Source: Pseudotabrizicola sp. (lineage in GTDB: Bacteria > Pseudomonadota > Alphaproteobacteria > Rhodobacterales > Rhodobacteraceae). Taken from it: DNA of 64,000 nt. This document shows, in pieces, positions 24,874 to 34,947 of this stretch (positions are counted from its first letter, which is position 1; every line of letters begins with the position of its first letter). Both the position numbers and the translations under genes were made by a program. The notes under the pieces are model-generated. The model was given only the letters and a program-made list of their open reading frames with translations. It did no database searches and had not been told where the DNA came from. The stretch is taken from contig NZ_JAUXOV010000036.1 in assembly GCF_030684215.1 (NCBI RefSeq), forward strand, positions 111,892 through 175,891. The letters are read 5' to 3'.

Positions 24874-25757
24874 GCGCGCGGCTGCACGCTGGGCTGGCTC
24901 TTGCGCTGGCGCTAGGTTTGCATGTCGCGGCCTTTTCCTTGCGCCCCGAGACGGTCGGTGCCGTCGCAGCCGGAGCAGGGGGCGACGATCTGGTGTCGTT
25001 GCAGGCCGCAGATGCTGCGCTTGCCGATCTGATCCGCGACTGGGACCGCCAGCCAATGCCCGAGGCAAAGCCGCTGGCCGATCTGACACCCCCGGCATTG
25101 CCCGATACACCGCCACTGTTGGCCCCGGCACCTGATCCGTCTCCGCAGCAGATGCCCGTGGCCGAGGCACTGCCCCTGCCGCAACTGGCCGAGGCAGTAC
25201 CGATGGCCGATGTCAGCCTGCCGCCCCCACCACTACCGGAGCCAGACCCGGAACCGGAACTGGCACCCGAGCACACACAACGGCCAAAGTCCCGACCCGA
25301 CAATCCCGCCACGGCGTCCAAGGTCGCCGAAAAGCCCAAACCAGCCGCAAAGCCTGCGGCAAAGTCATCTTCTGCCGCGCAACCGGCCCAACGTGCGGCG
25401 GGCAGTGGCGGCGGCGCGCAGGCGGGGACAGGCGGGTCAGCACAATCGGCCACCCTGACAAAGGCGCGACAAAATGATCTGAAGGCGGGGTGGGGGGCAT
25501 CTATCCGCACCCGGATCGAGCGGCGCAAATCTTATCCCACGGGCGCGGGTGGCGCCTCTGGCACGGTGACGGTGCGCCTGACCGTCAGCCGCGCGGGTCA
25601 GCTTGCGGGCGTGGCGGTCGCCAAATCTTCGGGCCATGCCGCGCTGGATCAGGCGGCGGTGCGCGCGGTGCAGGCGGCGCGCAGCTTTCCCGCCGCCCCT
25701 GCTGGCCTGACGGAGGCCAGCTACACCTTTACCCTGCCGATCAAATTCGCGCGCTGA
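24870..25757 (+). CDS. tonB: TonB-family energy transducer
   Basis: 295 residues. An N-terminal signal anchor (about 4-24) is followed by a long Pro/Ala/Glu/Lys-rich periplasmic spacer (about 70-200; many PPL, EPDPEPE and KPA runs) and a C-terminal TonB domain (about 205-295) with SYPTGAGGASGTVTVRLTVS and SSGHAALDQAAVRAV. It links the ExbBD channel to outer-membrane TonB-dependent receptors for siderophores, haem or corrinoids; no receptor gene is present here. The start overlaps the exbD2 stop as ATGA. Confidence 0.92.
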   Translation: MSARLHAGLALALALGLHVAAFSLRPETVGAVAAGAGGDDLVSLQAADAALADLIRDWDRQPMPEAKPLADLTPPALPDTPPLLAPAPDPSPQQMPVAEALPLPQLAEAVPMADVSLPPPPLPEPDPEPELAPEHTQRPKSRPDNPATASKVAEKPKPAAKPAAKSSSAAQPAQRAAGSGGGAQAGTGGSAQSATLTKARQNDLKAGWGASIRTRIERRKSYPTGAGGASGTVTVRLTVSRAGQLAGVAVAKSSGHAALDQAAVRAVQAARSFPAAPAGLTEASYTFTLPIKFAR

Positions 25758-25811
25758 CCCCCGGTTGCCAGATCCCGCCGCCCCACTATGTTCCTAAGCG
25801 GGAGGAATGCC

Positions 25812-26927
25812 ATGTCCGTCAATACCATGCCCGTCACCACGGGCGAGGCCGCAGCCGTCTTGTGGCAGGGCTGGCAGGCCCAGACCGCCGGTGGCATGAC
25901 CGCAAGCTGGATGCTGCATGGCCGCCCCGGCATCGGCAAGACCGAGATTGTGCAGGCCCTTGCTGCCCGCGCAGGGGCGATGCTGTTCGATCTGCGCCTG
26001 ACCACGATAGAGCCTCAGGATCTGCGCGGTCTGCCTTACTACGACCACGCCGCACAGCGCACGGTCTGGTATCGCCCTGAAGATCTGCCCGACGACCCCG
26101 GCCAGCCCTCGGTCTTGTTTCTGGATGAGCTGACAGCCGCCCCCCCAGCCTTGCAGCCGACAGTCTATGGCCTGCTGCAAGAGCGCCGGATCGGGCGGCA
26201 CCGCCTGCCTGACAGATGTTTTGTTGTGGCCGCTGGCAACGGCCCCGAGGATGGCGCGATTGCCTATGAGATGGGCACTGCGCTGTCGGACCGGCTGATC
26301 CACCTGTCCTTGCGCGCCACTGCGCAGGATTGGGTGGAAAACTATGCCCTGCCGGAGCGTCTGCATCCTGCGATCCCCGCCTTTATCCGCGCGCGACCCG
26401 ATCTGCTGGAAACCACCGCCGAGACGCTTCAGCGCGGACAGGTGATCGCCTGCACCCCGCGCAGTTGGGCACGGGTCAGTGCGATTGTGACCGCTGTGGC
26501 CGACCGCCGTCTGCGTGATGTGATGATCTCGGGCGCGGTGGGCGAGGCCCCGGCGGCCGAATTTGCCCTGGTGCTGGCCGATATCGCCGCAAGCGTGCGG
26601 GTGGATGAGATGATCGCAGCCCGCCCCGCCGATCGCTGGGCGCTTTACCCCACATCGCTGCACGGCCTGACCGCACTGACCTATGCGCTGATTGGCGCAG
26701 TGGAACAATCCACGATTGCCCCGGTGATCGCGCTGATGGTGGGGGTGGGCAAGTTGCACCAGCACCGCAGCGAGCCAGAGTTGCGCAGCCTGCCCTTGGC
26801 CGAACTTTGCACGCATGGCTTTGAGCTGTTGCTGCAAAAGGCGCTGACAAACGGGTGGGTAGACCACTTTGCCGCCTCGCCCGACTGGCAGGCCTATGCA
26901 CGCGCGCGGGCCGAGGGCGGCGTGTGA
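25812..26927 (+). CDS. MoxR-like AAA+ ATPase
   Basis: 371 residues. Walker A is HGRPGIGKTE (about 35-44), Walker B VLFLDELTAAPP, with a sensor region AAGNGPEDGAI following. The MoxR clade acts as a chaperone that assembles metal- or cofactor-bearing complexes together with VWA-domain partners. A perfect GGAGGA lies 6 bases before ATG 25812. Its end overlaps the VWA/metallopeptidase gene as GTGTGA, so the two are translationally coupled. It begins 54 bases after tonB, in the same direction. Confidence 0.9.
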   Translation: MSVNTMPVTTGEAAAVLWQGWQAQTAGGMTASWMLHGRPGIGKTEIVQALAARAGAMLFDLRLTTIEPQDLRGLPYYDHAAQRTVWYRPEDLPDDPGQPSVLFLDELTAAPPALQPTVYGLLQERRIGRHRLPDRCFVVAAGNGPEDGAIAYEMGTALSDRLIHLSLRATAQDWVENYALPERLHPAIPAFIRARPDLLETTAETLQRGQVIACTPRSWARVSAIVTAVADRRLRDVMISGAVGEAPAAEFALVLADIAASVRVDEMIAARPADRWALYPTSLHGLTALTYALIGAVEQSTIAPVIALMVGVGKLHQHRSEPELRSLPLAELCTHGFELLLQKALTNGWVDHFAASPDWQAYARARAEGGV

Positions 26928-28216
26928 TCGCGCCTGGCGCGCATTCTGACCGCGCCCGCCCCGCGCTGGTGCGGCTGGCCACCGACGATCCGGCGCTTGG
27001 GGCGCTGGCGCTGTGGTGCGCACACCGCGATGCGGCAGACGGTCCCGCCGCGCGCACCGATGGGGTGACGATCTACTATGGCCCCGGATTTGGCCAGCTT
27101 GCCCCGCACGAGCAGACCGGGCTTGCCGCCCATCACATCCTGCATGTGGCCCTGCGTCATGGCCCGCGCATGGGGGCAATGGCACAGCGGTTGGGGGGCA
27201 GCTTCGACGAAACCCTGTATGGCATTGCCGCCGATGCCCTGATCAATGAGGCGTTGTTGGCGGCAAACTATGCCATGCCGCGCCCCGCCCTTACCTTGCG
27301 CGACGTGCTCGAACAGGCGCTTGGCCTGCCTTTTGGGCCCGATGCGCTGGCCGAATGGGATGTGGATCGGCTGTATCTGCGCCTGTGCGATTCGGGGAAC
27401 GACAAGCGCAAGGGCAAAGGACCAAACGGGCAGGGCGGCGACAGCCCCAACGCGGCAGAGCAGGCACGCAAGCTGGCGCAGCGCGCAGGCTTCACCCCGG
27501 ATCTCGCCCGCGCCACCCCAGATGCCGACAGCCCCGACGGAGCCGATCAGGCCGCGCAGTGGCGCCAGCATCTGACCCGCGCGCTGGAGGCGGGGCGGAT
27601 GGCGGGGCGCGGGCTTGGCCTGATCGGGCACCGACTGGCCGATCTTGCGCCGCCGCGCACCCCGTGGGAACACGTCTTGCGCCGCCTGCTTTCCCGCGCG
27701 CTGCTGCCCGGTCTGATGCAGACCCACCGCCGACCCGCCCGTGACTGGATCGCCGCCGAGGCACTGGCGCGGGCAACCCGTGCGCCCACCCCCGGCTTTC
27801 GTCCCGGCACACGTCGCAGCGTCGAGGTGCCATGCATCGCACTGGCCATAGATGCTTCCGGCTCGGTCGAAGGCCCGTTGTTGCACCGCTTCCTGTCCGA
27901 AACCGCTGGCGTCGCCCGCCGCGTGGCCGCCGAAATCTATTTGATTGCGTTCGATGATGCGGTGCGGTGGCAGCACCGGCTTGACCCCGCCCGTTGGCAA
28001 AGCCAGATCGCGGGGCTGGACTGGCCGCGCGGCGGTGGCACTGATTTCGCGTCCCCCATCGCGGCAGCACAGGGGCTTGGGGCATCCGTCGCAGTGATTC
28101 TGACCGATCTTGACGGCCCATTCGGCCTGCCCCCGCGTGGCATGCCAGTCATCTGGGGGCTGAGCCGTACGGCGCCCGCGCCTCCCTTTGGCCATGTGCT
28201 GGAGTTGGCACATTAG
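26924..28216 (+). CDS. DUF2201-type putative metallopeptidase with C-terminal VWA-like domain
   Basis: 430 residues. The N-terminal part carries HHILHVALRHG (about 66-76), the family's degenerate HExxH-like zinc motif, followed by AADALINEALL. The middle is linker-like (Gly, Lys, Gln). The C-terminal third is VWA-like, with a MIDAS-type start AIDASGSV (about 308-315) and a later ILTDLDGP. Such proteins pair with MoxR ATPases. It starts at GTG 26924 inside the moxR stop. The target of the pair is unknown. Confidence 0.85.
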   Translation: MIAPGAHSDRARPALVRLATDDPALGALALWCAHRDAADGPAARTDGVTIYYGPGFGQLAPHEQTGLAAHHILHVALRHGPRMGAMAQRLGGSFDETLYGIAADALINEALLAANYAMPRPALTLRDVLEQALGLPFGPDALAEWDVDRLYLRLCDSGNDKRKGKGPNGQGGDSPNAAEQARKLAQRAGFTPDLARATPDADSPDGADQAAQWRQHLTRALEAGRMAGRGLGLIGHRLADLAPPRTPWEHVLRRLLSRALLPGLMQTHRRPARDWIAAEALARATRAPTPGFRPGTRRSVEVPCIALAIDASGSVEGPLLHRFLSETAGVARRVAAEIYLIAFDDAVRWQHRLDPARWQSQIAGLDWPRGGGTDFASPIAAAQGLGASVAVILTDLDGPFGLPPRGMPVIWGLSRTAPAPPFGHVLELAH

Positions 28217-28263
28217 GTACCTTGTGGTTTGATCCGCCGCACTGGACGGCATCGTCGCAAGAT

Positions 28264-28325
28264 GCGTATTTTTGCCAAGATGAAAGCGAAACCTGCTTGT
28301 TATTTCATCTTGGTCTTGAATACTC
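28264..28325. repeat. Two repeat-element copies in inverted orientation, likely bidirectional terminator
   Basis: Copy 2 (28264-28288, forward) reads GCGTATTTTTGCCAAGATGA..., and copy 3 (28302-28325) is the same core on the reverse strand (ATTTCATCTTGGTCTTGAAT...). CCAAGATGAAA (28275-28285) pairs perfectly with TTTCATCTTGG (28303-28313), with weaker pairing beyond. It sits between two convergent genes, so a terminator role is likely. Confidence 0.6.
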
Positions 28326-28355
28326 AAATCTGCGACAGCCGCCGCCTGCGCGGCG

Positions 28356-29030
28356 TCAGGCAAAGCCGGTCAGCGCCGCCATGCGCGCATGGGCGGGAAT
28401 GGCCCGCAGCTCAAGGCTGATAACGCTTAATGTATCCTTTCGCGCCAGTGTCAGCTTTTGCATCTCGGCCTCGGTCAGAGGCGGAGCGAACAGCGTGTCG
28501 CGGATCAGGGTTTGGTCCTGATCGGACAGATCAAGGATGGCGGGGCCGTCGTCACTTTGCACCGTGACAAAGGTCAGCGGCGCCACGCGGGCCAATTCGG
28601 ACTGTTCCACTACCAGATGCAGAGTGCCGGTAGTGAGCCGCCCGCGCGCGCCGATCCGGGTCAGAATTGTCCGGCCCCTCGCGGCGAGAAGATCGCCCAT
28701 GCGGTCTTGTTCTGCCGGGTTCAACAGGGCATCTCGGGCGGCAGGAGAGAGGCGCAGAAAGCGCATCTCGACCCCATAGATCACCAGCACCATCAGCGCC
28801 GGGGCTTGTGCGATCGCCAGTGCGGAGTCGCGCCACAGCAGCGCCATTCCGGCAAAGGGGGCCAGCGCCACCAGATAGCGCAGCAGTTCCACTTCAAAGA
28901 TCACCCGCGCCTTCAGCCGCCAGCCTCCGCGCCGGGGCCAGACAAAGCTGCGGCCCAAAAACCGGCGGGGCGTCTGGCGAAACTCCAATGCGGCGCGGTT
29001 CGGGATGGTGCGGGGTGTGATGATGAACAT
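28356..29030 (-). CDS. Hypothetical membrane protein
   Basis: 224 residues, not recognised. The basic N-terminus (about 1-45) is followed by two hydrophobic segments (LVALAPFAGMALLW and LAIAQAPALMVLVIYGV, about 52-87) and a soluble C-terminal half with LVVEQSELARVAPLTFVTVQ and QTLIRDTLFAPPLTEAEMQKL. It looks like an inner-membrane protein with a cytoplasmic C-terminal domain. It lies downstream of oxyR on the same strand (31-base gap) and may be co-transcribed with it. The ATG at 29030 has no strong ribosome binding site. Confidence 0.6.
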   Translation of the reverse strand: MFIITPRTIPNRAALEFRQTPRRFLGRSFVWPRRGGWRLKARVIFEVELLRYLVALAPFAGMALLWRDSALAIAQAPALMVLVIYGVEMRFLRLSPAARDALLNPAEQDRMGDLLAARGRTILTRIGARGRLTTGTLHLVVEQSELARVAPLTFVTVQSDDGPAILDLSDQDQTLIRDTLFAPPLTEAEMQKLTLARKDTLSVISLELRAIPAHARMAALTGFA

Positions 29031-29061
29031 CGGTCAAGTGTAGCGCAGACAGGGCGCGCGG

Positions 29062-29958
29062 CTAGTCCGTCGCGGTGCCGCTGGTGCGGATCAGATCGGC
29101 CATCTGGGCAAGCTGGCTGGCCAACGGGTTGGTCTTGCGCCAGACAAGCCCGATAGTGCGCGACGGGCGCGGCGCAGGCAGGCGCGCAACCGCCACCGCT
29201 GCCGAGCGGGTTTCAACCGCCACCGCCATCTGTGGGATCAGCGTGACCCCTATCCCGGCACCCACCATCTGCACGAGGGTTGTCAGCGAACTGCCCTCCA
29301 TCAGGTCACGCGGAAGGGCCGAGCCGAGTTTGCAAAACGAAATCGCCTGTTCACGAAAGCAATGCCCTTCTTCCAGCAGCAAAAGCCGCATCTCGCGCAG
29401 GGTTTCGGGGTTGGGCACGGGTTTGTTGGCATCCCATTCCGGGCGCACCAGAATGAACTCCTCGTCAAACAGCGGGTATTCGGTGAGCGAGGGCTCAGAG
29501 ACCGGCAAGGCCACCAAAGCGGCATCCAGACGCCCCTCGATCAGGTCTTCGACCAGCCGTTGCGTGATCGCCTCACGCGGGCGCAGGTCCAGATCGGGAA
29601 ATTGCGCGGACAGGTCTTTCATGATCCGTGGCAGCAGATAGGGGGCGACTGTCGGGATCACCCCGATCCGCAGTCGCCCTGTCAGCGGACCAAAAGAAGC
29701 GCGCGCCAGATCGCCCAGTTCTTCGACCGCTTGCAAAATCCCGCGCACGCGCAGCGCGAAATCTGTGCCCAGAGGAGTCAGGCTGATCTGGCGTGCCCCG
29801 CGTTCGATGAGCGGCGCGCCGAGAATGTCTTCCAGCTCTTTCATCTGAATTGACAGCGCGGGTTGCGAAATCGCACAGGCCTCGGCTGCACGTCCGAAGT
29901 GGCGGTGCAGAGCCAGCGCCTCGAAGTAGCGCAAATGTTTCATCGACAAGGCTTTCAT
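29062..29958 (-). CDS. oxyR: LysR-family hydrogen peroxide sensor OxyR
   Basis: 298 residues: LysR helix-turn-helix at the N-terminus (MKHLRYFEALALHRHFGRAA) and a periplasmic-binding-like effector domain. C200 in EEGHCFREQ and C209 in ISFCK are nine residues apart, exactly as C199 and C208 in E. coli OxyR, so the peroxide-sensing disulfide should form. katG is divergent across a 155-base gap holding TTAG/CTAA-type palindromes. It should activate katG, and probably control itself, on oxidation. Confidence 0.93.
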   Translation of the reverse strand: MKALSMKHLRYFEALALHRHFGRAAEACAISQPALSIQMKELEDILGAPLIERGARQISLTPLGTDFALRVRGILQAVEELGDLARASFGPLTGRLRIGVIPTVAPYLLPRIMKDLSAQFPDLDLRPREAITQRLVEDLIEGRLDAALVALPVSEPSLTEYPLFDEEFILVRPEWDANKPVPNPETLREMRLLLLEEGHCFREQAISFCKLGSALPRDLMEGSSLTTLVQMVGAGIGVTLIPQMAVAVETRSAAVAVARLPAPRPSRTIGLVWRKTNPLASQLAQMADLIRTSGTATD

Positions 29959-29978
29959 AAGAAAAACATATAATGTTG

Positions 29979-32285
<2,307 letters not shown>

Positions 32286-32293
32286 GCCCCAAG

Positions 32294-32324
32294 TCCCCCC
32301 GCAGGCCATGTCTTGCGGGGGGGA
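32294..32324 (+). terminator. Hairpin terminator after katG
   Basis: CCCCCCGCA (32295-32303) pairs with TGCGGGGGG (32314-32322) over a 10-nt loop, 9 bp, followed by AAATTTC. It begins 8 bases after the katG stop. Confidence 0.65.
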
Positions 32325-32391
32325 AATTTCTTGCCGCAAGGCGCCTAGGCTGGCAAGCAAGGGCCAGCCTTTTCCCGGCAAGGAGATCCCG

Positions 32392-33774
32392 ATGCGTCTG
32401 GTCAACCGCACATTCGACGAACTGCGCCCCGGTGATACCGCAGAGCTTAAGCGGTTGATCACGCCGGATGATCTCTATGTTTTTGCCGCCTCGTCGGGTA
32501 ATTACAACCCGATGAACCTGCCCAACGGCGATCTGGATGGCGATGGCCAGCCCGAACAGATGGCGGCGGGCATGTTCATTGCCTCGCTGATCTCGGCGGT
32601 TCTGGGCACCCATCTTCCGGGGCCGGGAACGGTGCTGCGCTATCAGTCGCTCACCTATCACATTGCCGCCTGCGCGGGGGATGAATTGCTGTGTCAGGTC
32701 ACGGTGCTGGAGAAACTGGCCGATGGCGGCGTGCGCCTGAAGACCGAGGTCACCCGTCCTGCCGATGCTGCCCTGATCCTGTCAGGCGAGGCGATTGTGC
32801 AGGCCCCGCAGATCAAGTTCGACCGCGACAACCAGCACATTCCCGGACTAATCGTGCAGCGTCACCGCCATTTCGACGCGCTCTTGGAACGCGCGCGCCC
32901 GCTGCCTGCGCTGCCAACAGCGGTGGTTTGCCCCGACGATGCCAACGCGCTTGGCGGCGCGCTGCTGGCGGCCAGTCAGAGCATCATCACACCTATCCTT
33001 ATCGGCCATGCCGATGCCATCCACGCCGCAGGCAAAGCCCTCGGCGCGGATCTGTCGGGGTTTGAGATTATCGACGTGCCGGGCGATGACGTCGCCGCAG
33101 CCGCCATGGCATGCCAACTGGTGCATGAGGGGCGCGCGCTTGCAGTGATGAAGGGCCATCTGCACACCGATGACCTGCTCCGCCCGATGGTGGACCGTGA
33201 CCGGGGCTTGCGGGTGGGGCGCAAATTTACCCATGTGTTCCTGATGGACGTGCCCGGCTTGCCCGAACCCGTCATGGTCACCGACGCCGCCATCAACATC
33301 GCCCCCGATCTGATGACCAAGGTGGATATCATCCAGAACGCCATCGACCTTGCGCTGTCTTTGGGGATGGACCCGCGCGTGGGCGTGCTGTCAGCGGTGG
33401 AAACCATAAACCCCGCGATCCAGTCGTCGATCGATGCGGCGCTGCTGTCAAAGATGGCCGAGCGCGGCCAGATCAAGGGCGGGCAGGTCGAAGGTCCGTT
33501 GGCAATGGACAACGCGGTGGACATGGCCGCCGCCCGCACCAAGGGCCTGACCGGGGGCGTGGCTGGGCGCGCCAATATATTGGTCGTGCCGGGGATTGAT
33601 GCCGGCAATATGCTGGCCAAGCAACTGGCCTATATCAGTCATGCCGAAGGCGCAGGGCTTGTGCTTGGCGCGCGTGTGCCTGTCATCCTGAATTCCCGTT
33701 CTGACAGTCCCATGGCGCGTCTTGCGTCTTGCGCTGTCGCGGCCCTGCACCATTTCGCGGCCAAGACGGTGTAG
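32392..33774 (+). CDS. Bifunctional enoyl-CoA hydratase (MaoC)/phosphate acetyl- or butyryltransferase
   Basis: 460 residues in two domains. The N-terminal MaoC hot-dog part (about 1-145) contains FAASSGNYNPMNLP and GMFIASLISAVLGT. The C-terminal Pta/Ptb-like part (about 165-460) contains MKGHLHTDDLLRP, THVFLMDVPG, DAAINIAPDLMTKVDI and ILNSRSDSPMARLAS. This is the known fused family annotated as enoyl-CoA hydratase/phosphate acetyltransferase. It may link acyl-CoA and acyl phosphate pools. AAGGAG lies 6 bases before ATG 32392. It is not beside ackA, which is at 51.2 kb. Confidence 0.9.
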   Translation: MRLVNRTFDELRPGDTAELKRLITPDDLYVFAASSGNYNPMNLPNGDLDGDGQPEQMAAGMFIASLISAVLGTHLPGPGTVLRYQSLTYHIAACAGDELLCQVTVLEKLADGGVRLKTEVTRPADAALILSGEAIVQAPQIKFDRDNQHIPGLIVQRHRHFDALLERARPLPALPTAVVCPDDANALGGALLAASQSIITPILIGHADAIHAAGKALGADLSGFEIIDVPGDDVAAAAMACQLVHEGRALAVMKGHLHTDDLLRPMVDRDRGLRVGRKFTHVFLMDVPGLPEPVMVTDAAINIAPDLMTKVDIIQNAIDLALSLGMDPRVGVLSAVETINPAIQSSIDAALLSKMAERGQIKGGQVEGPLAMDNAVDMAAARTKGLTGGVAGRANILVVPGIDAGNMLAKQLAYISHAEGAGLVLGARVPVILNSRSDSPMARLASCAVAALHHFAAKTV

Positions 33775-33792
33775 GGCGGGGTTCACCCCGCC
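33775..33792. terminator. Hairpin between convergent maoC-pta and galM-like genes
   Basis: GGCGGGG-TTCA-CCCCGCC, a 7-bp perfect stem with a 4-nt loop starting right after the stop of the maoC-pta gene. It is a probable bidirectional terminator. The rest of the 74-base gap shows nothing further. Confidence 0.55.
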
Positions 33793-33848
33793 GTTCATCA
33801 CAGGCTGAGCGTCAGCAAGACCTGTGCCCAAGACCTGCACTCCGGGGA

Positions 33849-34883
33849 TCAGCCGGGCAGCGGCGTGAAATCAAACGCCATCAGATGCCGATAGCGCTGC
33901 CCCGGTTCCAGCCGCGCCGAGGGAAACTGAGGCCGGTTAGGGCTGTCGGGAAAGGTCTGGGTTTCCAGCGTGAACCCGGTAAAGGGCGCAATCGGCACGC
34001 CGCCTTTGCCCGGCCCCCCACCGCCCAGAAATGCTCCGGTATAGAGCTGCACCCCCGGTTCAGTGGTCCAGACCTCCATCCGCCGGCCCGAAGCCGCGTC
34101 AACCGCCTCGGCGCAAAAGCGCAAGGTTTCGCCCCATTTCGGCACCAGTGGCCCGGTCAGGCACAGGTTATGGTCAAAGCCCGCATCAGACGGCACCGCA
34201 GCCCCGATTTCCCGCAAGGCCATGAAGTCAAAAGGTGTTCCAGCCACCGCCAACACCTCGCCCGTGGGGATCAGATCGGCACCAACCGGGGTGTAATGTG
34301 TGGACCCCAGCCGCAGCTGCTGACCCATCACCGACCCGGAGCCAGCCATGTTGAAATAGCTGTGGTTGACCATGTTGACCACTGTGGCGGCGTCTGTGCT
34401 GGCCTCCATCGCGATCCACAACCGGTCGCTTGGGTCCAGCCAATAGCGCACCTGCATCGACAGCCGCCCTGGATAGCCCATCTCGCCATCCTCGGCCGTG
34501 GCGGTCAGCGTGACCGCGCGCGCGCTGACTTCGGCGATGTTCCAGATCTTGCGGTCAAACCCTTCCCGGCCGCCATGCAGGTGCTTTTCGCCCTCATTCG
34601 CATCCAGCAGCACCTCGCGCCCGTTCAGCATGAACCGCGCGCCCGCGATGCGGTTGGAATAGCGCCCGCAGGTCGCCCCCAGATAGCCTTTGGCCGTGCG
34701 ATAGCCCGTCGCCTCGTCATGGCCCAGCACGATATCTGCCAGCACGCCCGCGCGGCCCGGCACCCACAATTCGGCCAGCCGCGCGCCATAAGTGATCACC
34801 CGCGCTCGCGGCCCGGCACCGCCGCCAAGCGTCACTGCCTGCACCGCCCGCCCGTCAATCTGTCCGATCTGTTCAACCGACAT
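33849..34883 (-). CDS. Aldose 1-epimerase (galactose mutarotase)
   Basis: About 344 residues. It interconverts alpha and beta anomers of aldoses. GalM motifs are present in order: YGARLAELWVPGR, GATCGRYSNRIAGARF, EKHLHGG (catalytic His region), VNHSYFNMAGSG (second catalytic His), DHNLCL and TTEPGVQLYTG with the catalytic Glu region PFTGFTLETQ. ATG 34883 is the preferred start; in-frame ATGs at 34901 and 34937 would lengthen it by 6-18 residues. It lies 64 bases downstream of the NRPS gene on the same strand and may be read through from it. Confidence 0.9.
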   Translation of the reverse strand: MSVEQIGQIDGRAVQAVTLGGGAGPRARVITYGARLAELWVPGRAGVLADIVLGHDEATGYRTAKGYLGATCGRYSNRIAGARFMLNGREVLLDANEGEKHLHGGREGFDRKIWNIAEVSARAVTLTATAEDGEMGYPGRLSMQVRYWLDPSDRLWIAMEASTDAATVVNMVNHSYFNMAGSGSVMGQQLRLGSTHYTPVGADLIPTGEVLAVAGTPFDFMALREIGAAVPSDAGFDHNLCLTGPLVPKWGETLRFCAEAVDAASGRRMEVWTTEPGVQLYTGAFLGGGGPGKGGVPIAPFTGFTLETQTFPDSPNRPQFPSARLEPGQRYRHLMAFDFTPLPG

Positions 34884-34947
34884 CGCATCCCCCCCGCGCA
34901 TGGTCTGCACCATGACGCGCGCTGCAAAGGGTTGCAATCGCCTACCC

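Noticed and set aside
26894..28363. A 489-codon frame antisense to the VWA gene
   Set aside because: Arg/Gln/Gly-rich mirror of a gene with clear zinc-like and VWA motifs.
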